The translations under genes and the position numbers were made by a program. From the NCBI RefSeq assembly GCF_003473485.1, contig NC_053042.1:51113762-51177761 (forward strand): DNA of 64,000 bases, in the 5' to 3' direction. The DNA comes from Medicago truncatula (taxonomy: Eukaryota > Streptophyta > Magnoliopsida > Fabales > Fabaceae). Positions 12,551-23,021 of the stretch are shown here, in pieces. Each line of letters begins with the position of its first letter. Position 1 is the first letter of the stretch. The notes below the pieces were generated by a model, which was not told the origin of the DNA, ran no database searches, and saw only the letters and a program-made list of their open reading frames with translations.

Positions 12551-12950
12551 ATTTAATAAAGAGGGTAAGAGATTTTTGTCAGCTTAATTAAAGGGAATAG
12601 GGTTCTCACTTTGAATCTAGATAAAAAAAATGCAGCCGTGTTAAATTTATTTTTTGAGAGGCGATGTGATATTTTTTTTTACCATATATGGTAAAAAATC
12701 TAAAATAAAATAGGACTCCATATAAGAAAGAAAATTTTGTTTTTAAATATATATACTAAAAAAGGCAAGTTAATGATTGTTTTAATGGGTATGTATATGT
12801 TTGTCTCGTGCGTGCATACGTATGTGATTGGTGTGCTAACCTCGTGCAATGTATGAGAAATATATTATGGTAAGATTGAATAATAAATGGGATGAATTTA
12901 AATTCTAATTTAGATAAATTTTTACCCATTGGATGTATAGGATAACCGAA
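12551..12950. other. AT-rich intergenic stretch
   Basis: Upstream flank of the RIC gene. Nothing recognisable beyond low-complexity A/T and a small TACCATATATGGTA palindrome near 12680. Confidence 0.4.
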
Positions 12951-12967
12951 TTAAAAAAAGTATTGCT

Positions 12968-13062
12968 TTTTTTTTTTTTTTTGTGACGGAGATTCGAACC
13001 CCGGATCTTGCATATTTTATATTTTATGCATTGTTCATACCAACTAAGTTAAGTTCACGAGG
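12968..13062 (-). mobile_element. tRNA-related SINE, copy a
   Basis: Read on the minus strand: CCTCGTGAACTTAACTTAGT (box A-like region), a short AT spacer, GGGGTTCGAATCTCC (box B), then a poly(A) tail (poly(T) on the plus strand from 12968). Flanking direct repeats AAAAAAAGTATTGC (ending ~12967) and AAAAAAGTATTAC (~14010-14020) enclose both this SINE and the adjacent MITE. Other copies are at 37102-37237 and 46902-47011. Confidence 0.75.
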
Positions 13063-13078
13063 AAAAAAAAAAAAAAAG

Positions 13079-14005
13079 GAGTAAATAGCCAAAAAACCCC
13101 CTGAAATTGTAGCTTTCGTCAAAACCCCCCCTGATTTTCAGGAAACTTCAAAAACCCCCATGAAATTGTCAAACGTTAGTCAATTACCCCCCTCCGTTTA
13201 TTTTGGCTGTTAAATGATTTTTTTTTTTTTTGCTTTTTTCATCTTCTTCCTTCCACTTTTTTCATCATCTTCATGAATATTTATAAAAAATCCAGAAAAA
13301 AATTAAGAAACAACAACCATTAACAACATCATCGTCATCTCATTACTAGCTTCTCTTGTTTGTTGCTCATTGTTGTTATTCAAAAGGGTCGTAGCAGAAA
13401 GATCAAGAGACAATTTATGATGATGATCATTGTTGTTGGTAATCTCATCGTTGCTCCAAAAAGGAAATCCATTTGAATGAGGGTTAAAAAGTGATTGATT
13501 CTGAAGAGGAGACATGAGTGGTGATGGAACAGTAACATCATGAGAATGAGAAGAACCGTTGCTGTTGATGTTGTTGTTCATGCTATTCATTATAAACCTT
13601 GTTCTTTTTCCAACAAGTTCATGATTTTTTCTGTTATTCATTCTGTTGTTGATGAATTCCAAAGGGTTGTTGTTGATTAATTCAAGAAGGTAACAAACAA
13701 GAGAGAGAGAATCATTAGAAAATGTGTGATGTTGATGATGATGTTGTTGTTAATGGTTGTTGTTTCTTAAATTTTTTCTGGATTTTTTTATGAATATTGA
13801 TGAAGATGATGAAAAAAGTGGAAGGAAGAAGATGAAGAAAGCAAAAAGAAATTAAAAAATAGTCATTTAACAACCAAAACAAATGGAGGGGGGTAATTGA
13901 CTAACGTTTGATAATTTCAGGGGTTTTTTTGAAGTTTCTTAAAAATCAGGGGGGATTTTTGATGAAAATTACAATTTCAGAGGGGGTTTTTGCCTATTCA
14001 CTCAA
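13079..14005. mobile_element. Long-TIR Mutator-type MITE (family 1, copy b) with an internal ORF
   Basis: Starts GAGTAAATAGCC and ends GGCTATTCACTC-like, the same terminal motif as 1638-2424. TIRs are ~255-270 bp and include the 'CCCCCTGAAATT' and 'CTAACGTT' blocks, and even the inner 'ACAACAACCATTAACAAC' tract. The direct repeats are a run of A on both sides, fitting a 9-bp duplication in an A-tract. The ~400-bp core carries an open minus frame, 13662-13303 (119 codons). It is Asn/Ser-rich (SPLMSPLQNQSLF, GFPFWSNDEI, KLSLDLSATTLL), resembles the low-complexity tail of a plant transcription factor, and reads further upstream without a start. The core is absent from copy a, so it is a candidate captured gene fragment. 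Confidence 0.8.
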
Positions 14006-14026
14006 AAAAAAAAAGTATTACTGATT

Positions 14027-14185
14027 TGTGTTTTAAGGGTACAAGATAAAAAAAACTAAATGTAGAAATTTAATTTTAAAAATTGTGCATTTATAATCTT
14101 AAAAGTTAAAAAATTTATCTTTTCAATACAATATTTATTATTTAATTCTATTTTTAGATCTTAAGACACAAATTAACATTTTCTT
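14027..14185. mobile_element. MITE of the 'GTTAACTTGTGCCC' family, copy b
   Basis: About 160 bp, TTAAGGGTACAAGATAA at the left and GATCTTAAGACACAAATTAAC at the right, with the interior ATTTAATTTTAAAAATTGTG shared with 7775-7980 and 17225-17400. Non-coding. The left end is less clear because the SINE/MITE nest abuts it. Confidence 0.5.
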
Positions 14186-14719
14186 AAAAATAATGATGCA
14201 TGGTGCGACTAAAGAGGGTGCGAAAATCGAGAAGGTATGTTGGCCATTGCTTTGGCCAAAATTCATACCTCACCATGGGTTTATTTATTATACAAAAGCC
14301 AAAAGTTATAGCCATCAAAACTTCAAACACCTCATCGTTCATTGGATTGAAAAACAGATAGCCTCGTACCACATATCAGTACTCTATACATAATGTACAT
14401 AGTCAAATAAGTCAGTCATGTTAGGATGGAGGGAGCAAGAAGTAAAAAGATTTTTTTTTTCAGGTTAAAGTAAATTGATTAAAATATAGAGTTTGCTAAC
14501 CACCAATATTAAGTGTTACATATGGAACAAACAAATATCGTTTCTTCTTAGTGGTGTTTTCTCGAGTTAATAATTATAATCACAATATTATATCTACTGG
14601 ATTTGTGTGAGAATTTTTTTGTCTTTGGATTTGTGTGATAATGATATGGGATTAACCCTTTCATTTTCAAGTTCTTGTCAAGCTTCATGTTCGATGTCAT
14701 CATCATTCGATGATAAATA

Positions 14720-14865
14720 CTCCATCCAGTCACTATTATAAACAAAAGTTAATTTTTTAGGTTAATTCTATAAATTATGTATGTGATCTACATATAGACT
14801 ACATACATCATTTATTGAATGAATTTAAAAAGTGAGTTTTTACTTATAATAGTGACCGGATGGAG
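14720..14865. mobile_element. Stowaway MITE
   Basis: A 146-bp element starts CTCCATCCAGTCACTATTAT and ends ATAATAGTGACCGGATGGAG, a near-perfect TIR with the canonical Stowaway CTCC(A/C)TCC terminus. It is flanked by TA on both sides (14718-14719, 14866-14867). The interior is also partly self-complementary (ATGTATGTGATC...). Insertion into only one arm of the surrounding palindrome shows it arrived after the inverted duplication. Confidence 0.85.
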
Positions 14866-15359
14866 TACAAGATAATGTTGTTGACATTGTCTTCTAAGGT
14901 CTAAAATGGACAACTGCATACTTGACGACTTTTGTTGTTGTTATGGAATTGGAGTATTGATTCATATAAGTACTATAAGACTTTGAATCAAATTGGATTT
15001 GCTGATTTTTGCATTGGTTGGTTGATGTAACATCATCTATATTATCACAAGTTTGCTCCAAATGACGGTTGATGCAACATGGTCGTCATTTTGAGCAACC
15101 TTATGATAATAGAGATCATGTTGCATCAGCCAGCCAACACGTGTAAGAATCAACAATTCACTCAGAGCACCTAAAAGAAGCAATACTCCAATTTCTTGAA
15201 AAGAAAAAGAAAAAATTCGCAAAGTCTGCATTTATCCGCTTCATATCTTTCTAAGAAGACAGTGTTCACAATACAATCTTGCACTTATAATTTGATGATG
15301 ACGGCGTGAAAAAGGTGGTTTTCAACAACTTGAAGATGAAAAGGGTCAATTTCATCCCA

Positions 15360-15545
15360 TTCTCACCCAAATCCAGTAAATATAAAACTGTGATTATGCT
15401 TAGTAACTCCAAAAAACACAACTAAGGGGCAATGATATTTGTTCGTTTCATATGTTACATCAAATATCAACACATCGTCATAAACTTTGTAATCCATTTG
15501 CCTTATACCATCGCACCAAAATAGGTGCTCAGCCTACCTTTTTCA
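15360..15545 (-). pseudogene. FAR1/FRS-like (MULE transposase domain) fragment
   Basis: On the minus strand, 62 codons read LFWCDGIRQMDYKVYDDVL / FDVTYETNKYHCPLVVFFGV / KHNHSFIFTGF. This matches the conserved central MULE domain of FAR1-related sequence proteins (family pattern LFWAD...Y..FGDVL.FDTTY.TN.Y..PLV.F.G...H...FG), including the first catalytic-type Asp of DVTY. It is followed by a stop and diverged sequence. FAR1/FRS proteins are domesticated Mutator transposases acting as transcription factors. Upstream zinc-finger and downstream SWIM parts are not recognisable, so this is a remnant. Confidence 0.65.
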
Positions 15546-15559
15546 TCAATGGTATGACA

Positions 15560-17220
15560 ATAAAATATAATCAAGTCAACTGATGTGGATCTTGCTTAGA
15601 AGGATCTTGCTTTTGCGGACAGCAAACCCATTCACTCTAAAGTTTCCTTACTTCATGGGGGCTTAACCACTTCAGATCCATACTAAGAATATCCTCCGCA
15701 CTCCGTACTATCAATAATTACAGTTTTGTAAGTACCTTCCCCAACCTTAACACTAATGGCATCATCGTTAGTGAACTCACAAGTTTTCAAGTCCCTGCCA
15801 CAACAAACATTGTTCCAATGTAAGTACCAATCAAATATATAGTACACAATACACATTAGTAATGGAATTAACAATTCTCACCTATACCTTTATAAATGCA
15901 ACAGATTCATCCATTTGCATTTGTCTTTCACCAAATTTCTCCTTCTACCTTCATAATTGTACAAAATTTCTTTTCTGCTGCCTGCACCAATTATGTTCAC
16001 ATCATTTTCAAAACAAAAATTTACAAATAAATATAACTTCTCAAAGAAAACAATGAAAAGAAAAAACAAAAGAGCATAAACACATTTCAACACTTCAAAC
16101 AATAATGACAGAAAGAAACCAAAAAACAACTAATTATACATGTAAATAAAGAAAAAGGTCCAATTTTTTTTTTTTTTTTTTGAGGAATAAAGAAAAAGGT
16201 CCAATTCTCATCACAAGGTCTACTAAATCAATAACTATATGATGTGATCAAGACTCACTCAGCCAACAAACGTACATATGTCAGTGAATCTGTATTCCCA
16301 TTAAAACGTTTGGCTTTTGGGGAACGAATCTGAGCCTCTTTTGTTAGTCTTTCTGTCACTTGCTCCAATTTGTCGATTAACTCGTATGACCATCAAGGAA
16401 CTTGTTTACTGATTTTGTTTATTCCACTACATTTCTTTCTATTAAAAATGGTTTGGTTGTTCCGATCAGTTCTAATTGCCTCGAATAAATTTTTTTTTTC
16501 TTTTTTTTCTTCAGAATATATTTTTACTTGTTCATGTGCTGGAAATAAATAAAGTCCGTCAAAATTAAAACTTGATGCGGATTTTTCCAAAAATTGACTG
16601 ATTAAGTTAAAAAAAAAAAACCAATTTCAGTTAATAAAAAATTTCCTATCAAATTGATCTATTTTCTGTTCAAATTCTGGATAATTACTATTAATAGAAA
16701 GAAGGAGACCATAAATCTTATTTATCAAAATGGAATTTGTTGTGGAAGTTTCATTTTAAATTGATGGTGAAAAGCTTTGTCCTTACAGTTTCACTCAGCA
16801 TGAAAAATAGAATTTCATATCATTCCTTAGTTCATGCTTCATGGTAAAGCATAACATTGGCTTTCAATTGCCCTATGTATTCATTCATTAATAATTTGTT
16901 TCTTCACAAGGCCTGGGAGATTAGTCCCTTGTTCTTATCAATTAAGGAATGAATTCATTTTGAGTATACACCTAGACAACAAGTAAAATGATACATGATA
17001 AGAGTGACATTTGGGTTTGACCAATAACCGAAAACTCATTTTATTTCCATACTGGACGAAGAGTTGAAGATGAATGCATCACAAACCACACTTACAACTA
17101 TAGGTTGAATTAATGATAAACCATATACGTAAAATTTTGAGTATACACCTAGACAACAAGTAAAAATGAGAAGAATTTCAATCAAAATACAAAAAATCAC
17201 AAAGTATTTTTAATGTTTTA
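15560..17220. other. AT-rich intergenic stretch
   Basis: No gene recognised. A minus-strand phrase at 16250-16370 (EQVTERLTKEAQIRSPKAKR) is open over ~40 codons but resembles nothing I can name. The short direct repeat around a 20-bp T-tract insertion at 16145-16206 is listed separately. The string TTGAGTATACACCTAGACAACAAG (quoted in part) occurs twice, near 16957 and 17137. Confidence 0.4.
16145..16206. repeat. 20-bp poly(T)-GAGG insertion inside a 21-bp direct repeat
   Basis: A perfect 21-bp direct repeat (AATAAAGAAAAAGG..., 16145-16165 and 16186-16206) brackets only 20 inserted bases: fifteen or more T followed by GAGG. A long target duplication with a homopolymer tail is the signature of target-primed reverse transcription, so this looks like a severely 5'-truncated SINE/LINE insertion on the minus strand. 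Confidence 0.7.
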
Positions 17221-17224
17221 GGGA

Positions 17225-17400
17225 AGAGTCTTGTTAACTTGTGCCCTAAGGGCATAAGAAAAGAAACTAAATAAAGAAATTTAACTTTGGAAATTGTGCA
17301 TTCAATATCTCAAAGCTATCTTTTCAATACAATATTTATTAGTTAATTCTATTTTAAGATTCTTATCTTGTGGCCTAAGGGCACAAGTTAATATTTCCCT
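17225..17400. mobile_element. MITE of the 'GTTAACTTGTGCCC' family, copy c (best preserved)
   Basis: Starts GTTAACTTGTGCCCTAAGGG and ends GGCCTAAGGGCACAAGTTAA, an almost perfect ~20-bp TIR. The ~135-bp interior (CTAAATAAAGAAATTTAAC, TTGTGCATTCAATATCT, ATACAATATTTATTAGTTAA) has no ORF. This copy defines the termini used for the family. Confidence 0.75.
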
Positions 17401-18061
17401 TTAGAGAATATTTCCCTTTAGGGAATGACAAAGAGTTTCATAAAGCATGTTTCAGGGCTAGAGACAATGCCAAATATACTATCAATCTAACGTTCAGTTC
17501 ATAAACTGATCGTAGCTATTGACACTCCTCGGTCTTCCTTATTCCTCTACTTGGCAAGCCACGTTCAGTTTAGTTAGAAATTTTCCTTCAACTAACGTGC
17601 ACGTGGAACATATACGAGAATGTTACAAATTACAATTGCAATGATGTTAGGCCTCACTAGTCACACTAGTAATATCTACAAGAATCTACTTGTCACCCCC
17701 TCATTTACACCCTCACCTCTTTCGACTAATTTGGATTTTATTTTTGTCATCGACTAAAATGACCCACACAAAAAGTGTGAAGGACCAAAATAGGTCTTCA
17801 CTCCAATAATAAGTAAAAGAAATACTAATAATTAAGCCAGAAAAAAAAAAAAAACGTTAGTCACAATCCAAAGGCAAATAAGACTTGTCTTGGGGATGTA
17901 CTTCCCTTCACCAACGTTTCCTATTGCTAGGGACATTTCATGTTTCCCCATGCTAAAAAAATCTAGGTTTCACGAACGATATTATCCTCTACCAGTAACG
18001 GTCCAATTAAAATCCATTCTTTCCATATTTTCCCCAAACACAAGAACAAGAGCACCCACCA
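17401..18061. other. Upstream flank of RBR copy A
   Basis: Contains the presumptive promoter of the first RBR copy. The block just before the ATG (TTCCATATTTTCCCCAAACAC...) is loosely similar to the leaders of copies B and D. No TATA box is convincing here. Nothing else is seen. Confidence 0.4.
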
Positions 18062-20328
18062 ATGGAGGAGGAGCAACAACAAGACATTGTTCCCGATATC
18101 TCTGACGATGATGATGACGACCACGACCTTGACGAATATGCTGAAGCTTTACAGGTCGAACAAACCCTTGCGGATTCACTCATCACTTCCAATTCCCATT
18201 CCCAAATTGACTCCTCCAATTCATCACTGTCACCTTCATTACTCTGCGAAGCATCTTCATCAAAAACTGTTTTGTTCTGAATGTATCATCAAACAAGTGG
18301 AAACAAAGATCAAAGAAAAAATAATAGTGTAATGTTTAAACTGCGTTAGTGTAATGTTGGAACACAACTATTAGTAGTGTTTAAACTGCGTTATTTAATT
18401 TTAAATACTTGATAATGATAAAAATAATAATTATTATTATTTTTATTCGAGAATATCACTTTCCATCAAAGAAGAGTTTTTTGAACTAAAATTTAGTTTC
18501 CGATAACTCAATGAAAAAATAATAATTATTGATGTGTTTTTCTTATATTTCCTTCATTCAAATCCAATAGTTTGTTTCCTCCACTTTCGTGGATTTGTTT
18601 CTTTTGATTCTATCCACAAGTGTTGTTGAACTGATTAATGGATAAACTCTATTTTAATCTTATCCATTAGAGTAACTGTTGTCACAATTTTTGCTAAAAC
18701 AGTTACAGAATCTCTATATAAATAGAGGACTCCACTCAGTTTAAAAAACACATCAAAGAGTTTCATTGAGTTATCGGGAACTCTTTCTCTCTTCTCCCTT
18801 TCTTGACTTGTGTTGACGAGTCTTTCTTCTCTTCATCACCTTTTTTATGTCCCTTCGGAATTAAGAGTGTTTTTAAGACCATAGTCCCTTTTCGGTTTAA
18901 TGCCCCTTCAAAATTAAGAATGGTCTTAAAAACATAGTCTCTTCGATAATATATGTCCCTTCGGAATAAAGAGTACTTTTAAGATCATAGTCCCTATTTG
19001 GAATAACAATGTCCCGTCGGAATTAAGAATGATCTTAATGGTATATAAATATTATTTTATAGTTTTCTAATTGAGGAGAAATGATGGTATCGCCATATTT
19101 GAGTGGTTGTAATATCATATTGATAGTTTGGAGAACTTAAAGTTAGAATGGAGTTAATATCATATTTGAGTGGTCTCAGCGTCATAACAGAGTGGTAACA
19201 ATACCATATTAAAGTGGTTTCAGTATTAAAGAGTGGTTTAGTACCATATTTGGAGGTGTAATTCTCGAACGGTTTTCTGCAGTACAGTAGTTAATCGAAC
19301 AGTTGTAGTTGAGCTTGTTTTATCTTGGAGGCGGCGTGGTTGATAGTCTGTCTTGCACAATTTTTGGCAGTGCCATGAAACGTCTTAAAGAGAGCGACCT
19401 GGTCGTGACTCAACCTAGTAATAATTTCGGTGGATAATAGAATTTGGAAATCCAAATACAACTGTTTGGAAATCCAAAAACAACAATTTTAAGACTGTGA
19501 GAGTTAACTTCAAATCAGATTTTGCAGAAATCGTGGCACGATGGCTGGGCAATGTGGCACGATTGGAGGTTTCAGTTTTGAGGCAAATATACATGAGATC
19601 GCATCGTGGCACGATGGTGCGCTGACAGCGAATAACAGAAACGTATTTTTTGGTGCAGATTTGTTCCAAATATTAAGCGATACTTTTACTATAAATATAG
19701 ACCTTGTATCAGAGTAAACTTTGAGATAGAGGGGGCTTAAACAAGGGTTTGGAATGGCAACAACAAAACTAGGGTTTGTATAGAGTTTGTCTCTTGGGAA
19801 CAAACACTAGGGTTTGAGGGTTGATTCACATTAGTGTTTAGGATTGAGTCTCTTGGTTACGGGAAGAGATTGGGGCTTTGGGTAAAATTAGGCGGGAAAC
19901 TTTTTCTTGTAACTCATTGACATCTCTTTTGTAACGTTACTCATCATATAGTGAAACGAATGACTGCTCTCTCCCCCATACTAGGTCAATTTGGACCGAA
20001 CTGGGTCAACCACTCTCTTCCTTTTCTCTCGTTGTTGCTTTCTACTTTTGGCTTGTGTTTATAATTGTTCCATACACTTTGTTTTGGTTGCTTGACTATC
20101 CCTTGCTCGACACATCAAATTTGTTATTGATGTGATTTTTCATTGAATTCACAACAAAGACGTTTCTATCTGATATGTCTACCGAAGAAGTTATTTATTG
20201 AGGTTCAATTATCTTTAAATACAATTAGGATAAATCAAGCAATACAAATACATCATTCGACTGAAACGATGAGGTGATTGTTGTTTCAAACAACAACACT
20301 AAAAATTCAAAATACCAGTATTTGATTG

Positions 20329-20511
20329 GAGTAATGATACATAGACACTCTTTATTCCCATACATCCTTGTACACCCCATGCAATAGGAAGAGAGAAGAG
20401 GAGAGAAAAGAGAAAGTGTGCTTGTGCGGGATCCACGTGACTACGTGTTAGATTTTTGTGTGGGTGTCAAAGGGTGTATTACCACCTAAGGGTGTCTATG
20501 TATCATTACTC
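20329..20511. mobile_element. 183-bp Mutator-type MITE inside the Copia fossil
   Basis: Starts GAGTAATGATACATAGACAC and ends GTGTCTATGTATCATTACTC, a perfect ~20-bp TIR. It is flanked by the 9-bp direct repeat ATTTGATTG (20320-20328 and 20512-20520). The size and the 9-bp duplication point to a Mutator-type MITE. The interior (GGGATCCACGTGACTACGTG) is GC-richer than the surroundings. It arrived after the Copia element. Confidence 0.88.
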
Positions 20512-22893
20512 ATTTGATTGAGACTATCATTGATAATGATAAATTGAACGAGTTTAGTTTGTTACAAAACATAAGAAAATGTTTGGAGATGAAAAGAAAA
20601 TAATGCGAGCTGTCACGTACTTTTGTTACAAAACAGTAACAAGAGAATAATTTGGTTTCGTTTGTTACTAAACAGTAACAAGAATTGATAATGATAAGTT
20701 TTTTTAAAAAAAACTTATTGTCATTTACGTGATAGTTTTTTGAAGAGGCATTTACGTGATAGTTAGTGTCTTTCGAACAGTAAAAAGAATTGCCATAGGA
20801 ATTTAGAATACTAAACCGTAAGAATTTATGGCATATTGGGTATACATAGTCCCAAGTTAGCATGCTCCAAGAATTTATTAGCATACTAAACAGAATTTAG
20901 AATTTCCATTTTTCCTTGATGTAGTGCGAAGGTTTGGACGTGATGCATGCTCCAAGATAAGAAAGAATTTGAATTTCGGATTTCTATTGAATAAGACTGA
21001 GCTCAGACTTAAAGAGAGAGTTATGTACCATGCATTTTTATGGAAGAGATTGCGCTTTAATGGTATGTTCAGAATTAAAATTCTCCTTCTATTTTATTAG
21101 TTGTGTGATTTTAATATTTGACTCGTGAATAAACGTTTAATTTTAAACTTGAATAACTTGGACTTGATTCCAAAGTTATATGATTAGATAATTTTATTTT
21201 TTGTAGACAAAATAAATGAACCAAAAGTTCATATAAATCATTGTTTAGAGAATTCGAATCTCTAAACTTAAAAATTAAGATACGTGGGAACTTGATGACA
21301 TATAAACTAGAAATGATAAAATAATATTTTATCATATTTATTGATGACTGTGAATTCTGAAAAATAAAATCGATATGCTTGATATATTCAATTTTTATAA
21401 CAAAAATTTAAATTGAATAGACTACCTAAGTCTAAGAACAAAAACTCTAATTAAGAAATTTTAAAAGAAAAAAAAAAAAAAAAAGACAACCTAACTTATC
21501 TTATTTTTGAACTTGAGATTATCTGAACTATATTTGAATTCTGAACCCAGGAGAGTTGAACTCACTAGTAGAGTCAATGAATGTGTATTCATTGGGTATG
21601 TTATAAATAAAAAATCATATAGGTTTTATGACCTAAATGTTAAAGTGATCATAGCATAAAACAATGTTGATTTCTATGTAAATATTTACCCCTTTAAATA
21701 AAGAATAGTGGGGGCGCTAGTGGGAGCGCGACATTAGTAGGGCAAAATAAATTACCTTTTTTAAAAAAAATTAAGAACTAGTGGAGGCATTATATCTTAT
21801 CACATTTCAGTAATCAAAAATAGTTATGAAAACATTGTACTAGATGTTATAGAACCTCGAGGAGGTAAGAAAGCTGGAATAGCTAAAGAGTATAAACTTG
21901 GTTTATACATTGGAAGAAGATCTATTAAGCCTTAAAAAGCTATATCCTTAATGGATGCTGAATTATGGCAAGAAACAATAAACGATGAAATGGATTCTCT
22001 AGAGTCTAACAAAACATGACACTTGGTTGACTTGTCTCATAGTTGCAAAATCAATTGGTTGTATTTGGATTTTAGTAAAAAAAGAACTAAAACCTGATGG
22101 TACGGTTGATGAATACAAGGCTCTCCTTGTAGTCAAAGGTTTTAGACAAAGAGAAAATATAGTTTCTTCGACACTTATTCACTAGTCACTAGAATCATAT
22201 CCATAAGAGTACTAGTCCCTTTAGTCGTTGTTCATAACTCGATAGTACTCCAAATGGATGTGAAAGTTGCCTTTTTTATCGTGAACTAGAAGAAGAAATC
22301 TATATGGAACAACCTGAAAAATTTTGCGATTCATGGACAAGAAAACAAGGTATGTAAGTTAGATAATTATTTGTGAGGTCTAAAATACTCTTAAGGAATG
22401 ACATGAAAAATTTGACATTCTAATGTTATCGAATGAGTATAAAGTGAATGAAAGTGACAAATAATATTTGCACGATCATATATCTCTATGAAGACAACTT
22501 GCTCATATTTGGTTTAAAAATTCATGTTATGAATTATGTGAAATCATTGTTTATCAACAACATTGATAAGAAAGACCTATACAAAGTTGAAGTAATTCTT
22601 GGTTTCAAGATTACTAGATTAGAAAAGCGAACTTTTCTAATGAATCTCACAAAGTTGAGAATTTCTTAAGGAAATGTAATTATTTGACTGTAAACTTGCA
22701 AGTGTAAAACTTTTCAAGAACACTTGAGTGTGAGCATCATTCAAGTCTTTAGATATGCCATGTATCTGACTCAACGTTGGCCACGTCGTGAGACTTTTGT
22801 TCAAGTTTATTAGTAGACGGATAAGAAGCATTGACATGCTATTGAAAGAGTCATGAGGTGCCTTAAGAAGATTATGACTCTAGGATTACATTA

Positions 22894-23021
22894 TGAAAAG
22901 TATCATATTGTACTTGAATAGTACAAGATACAAATGAGAAGTATTCTATCGTACTTGAATGGTACAAGATACAAATGAGAAGTATCATATTGTACATGAG
23001 TGGTACATGATACAAAATTGA
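22894..23021 (+). repeat. ~41-bp tandem repeat, about 3 units
   Basis: Three successive diverged units containing GAGAAGTATCATATTGTAC and GGTACAAGATACAAAT lie within the 3' part of the Copia fossil. Each unit is itself partly palindromic (GTAC...GTAC). Confidence 0.6.

Larger units (their letters stand above)
14498..15545. repeat. ~1-kb imperfect palindrome built from FAR1/MULE-domain coding fragments
   Basis: The plus arm (about 14498-15065) and minus arm (about 15085-15500) are inverted copies. Plus ACATATGGAACAAACAAATA answers minus ACATATGAAACGAACAAATA; GGAATTGGAGTATTG pairs with CAATACTCCAATTTC; the centre is near 15075 (AATGACG...CGTCATT). Both arms translate to the same peptide of the FAR1/FRS (MULE transposase-derived) domain: minus FDVTYETNKYHCPLVVFF, plus SVTYGTNKYRFFLVVFS. 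The minus arm extends further (LFWCDGIRQMDYKVYDDVL, to ~15545). Each arm contains stops, so neither is an active gene. A Stowaway MITE interrupts only the plus arm. This may be a head-to-head duplicated FRS pseudogene or a foldback transposon. Confidence 0.7.

Noticed and set aside
20510-20884. 124-codon minus ORF
   Set aside because: Low-complexity and Tyr/Asn/Ser-rich in AT-rich DNA within the LTR-element fossil; no similarity recognised.
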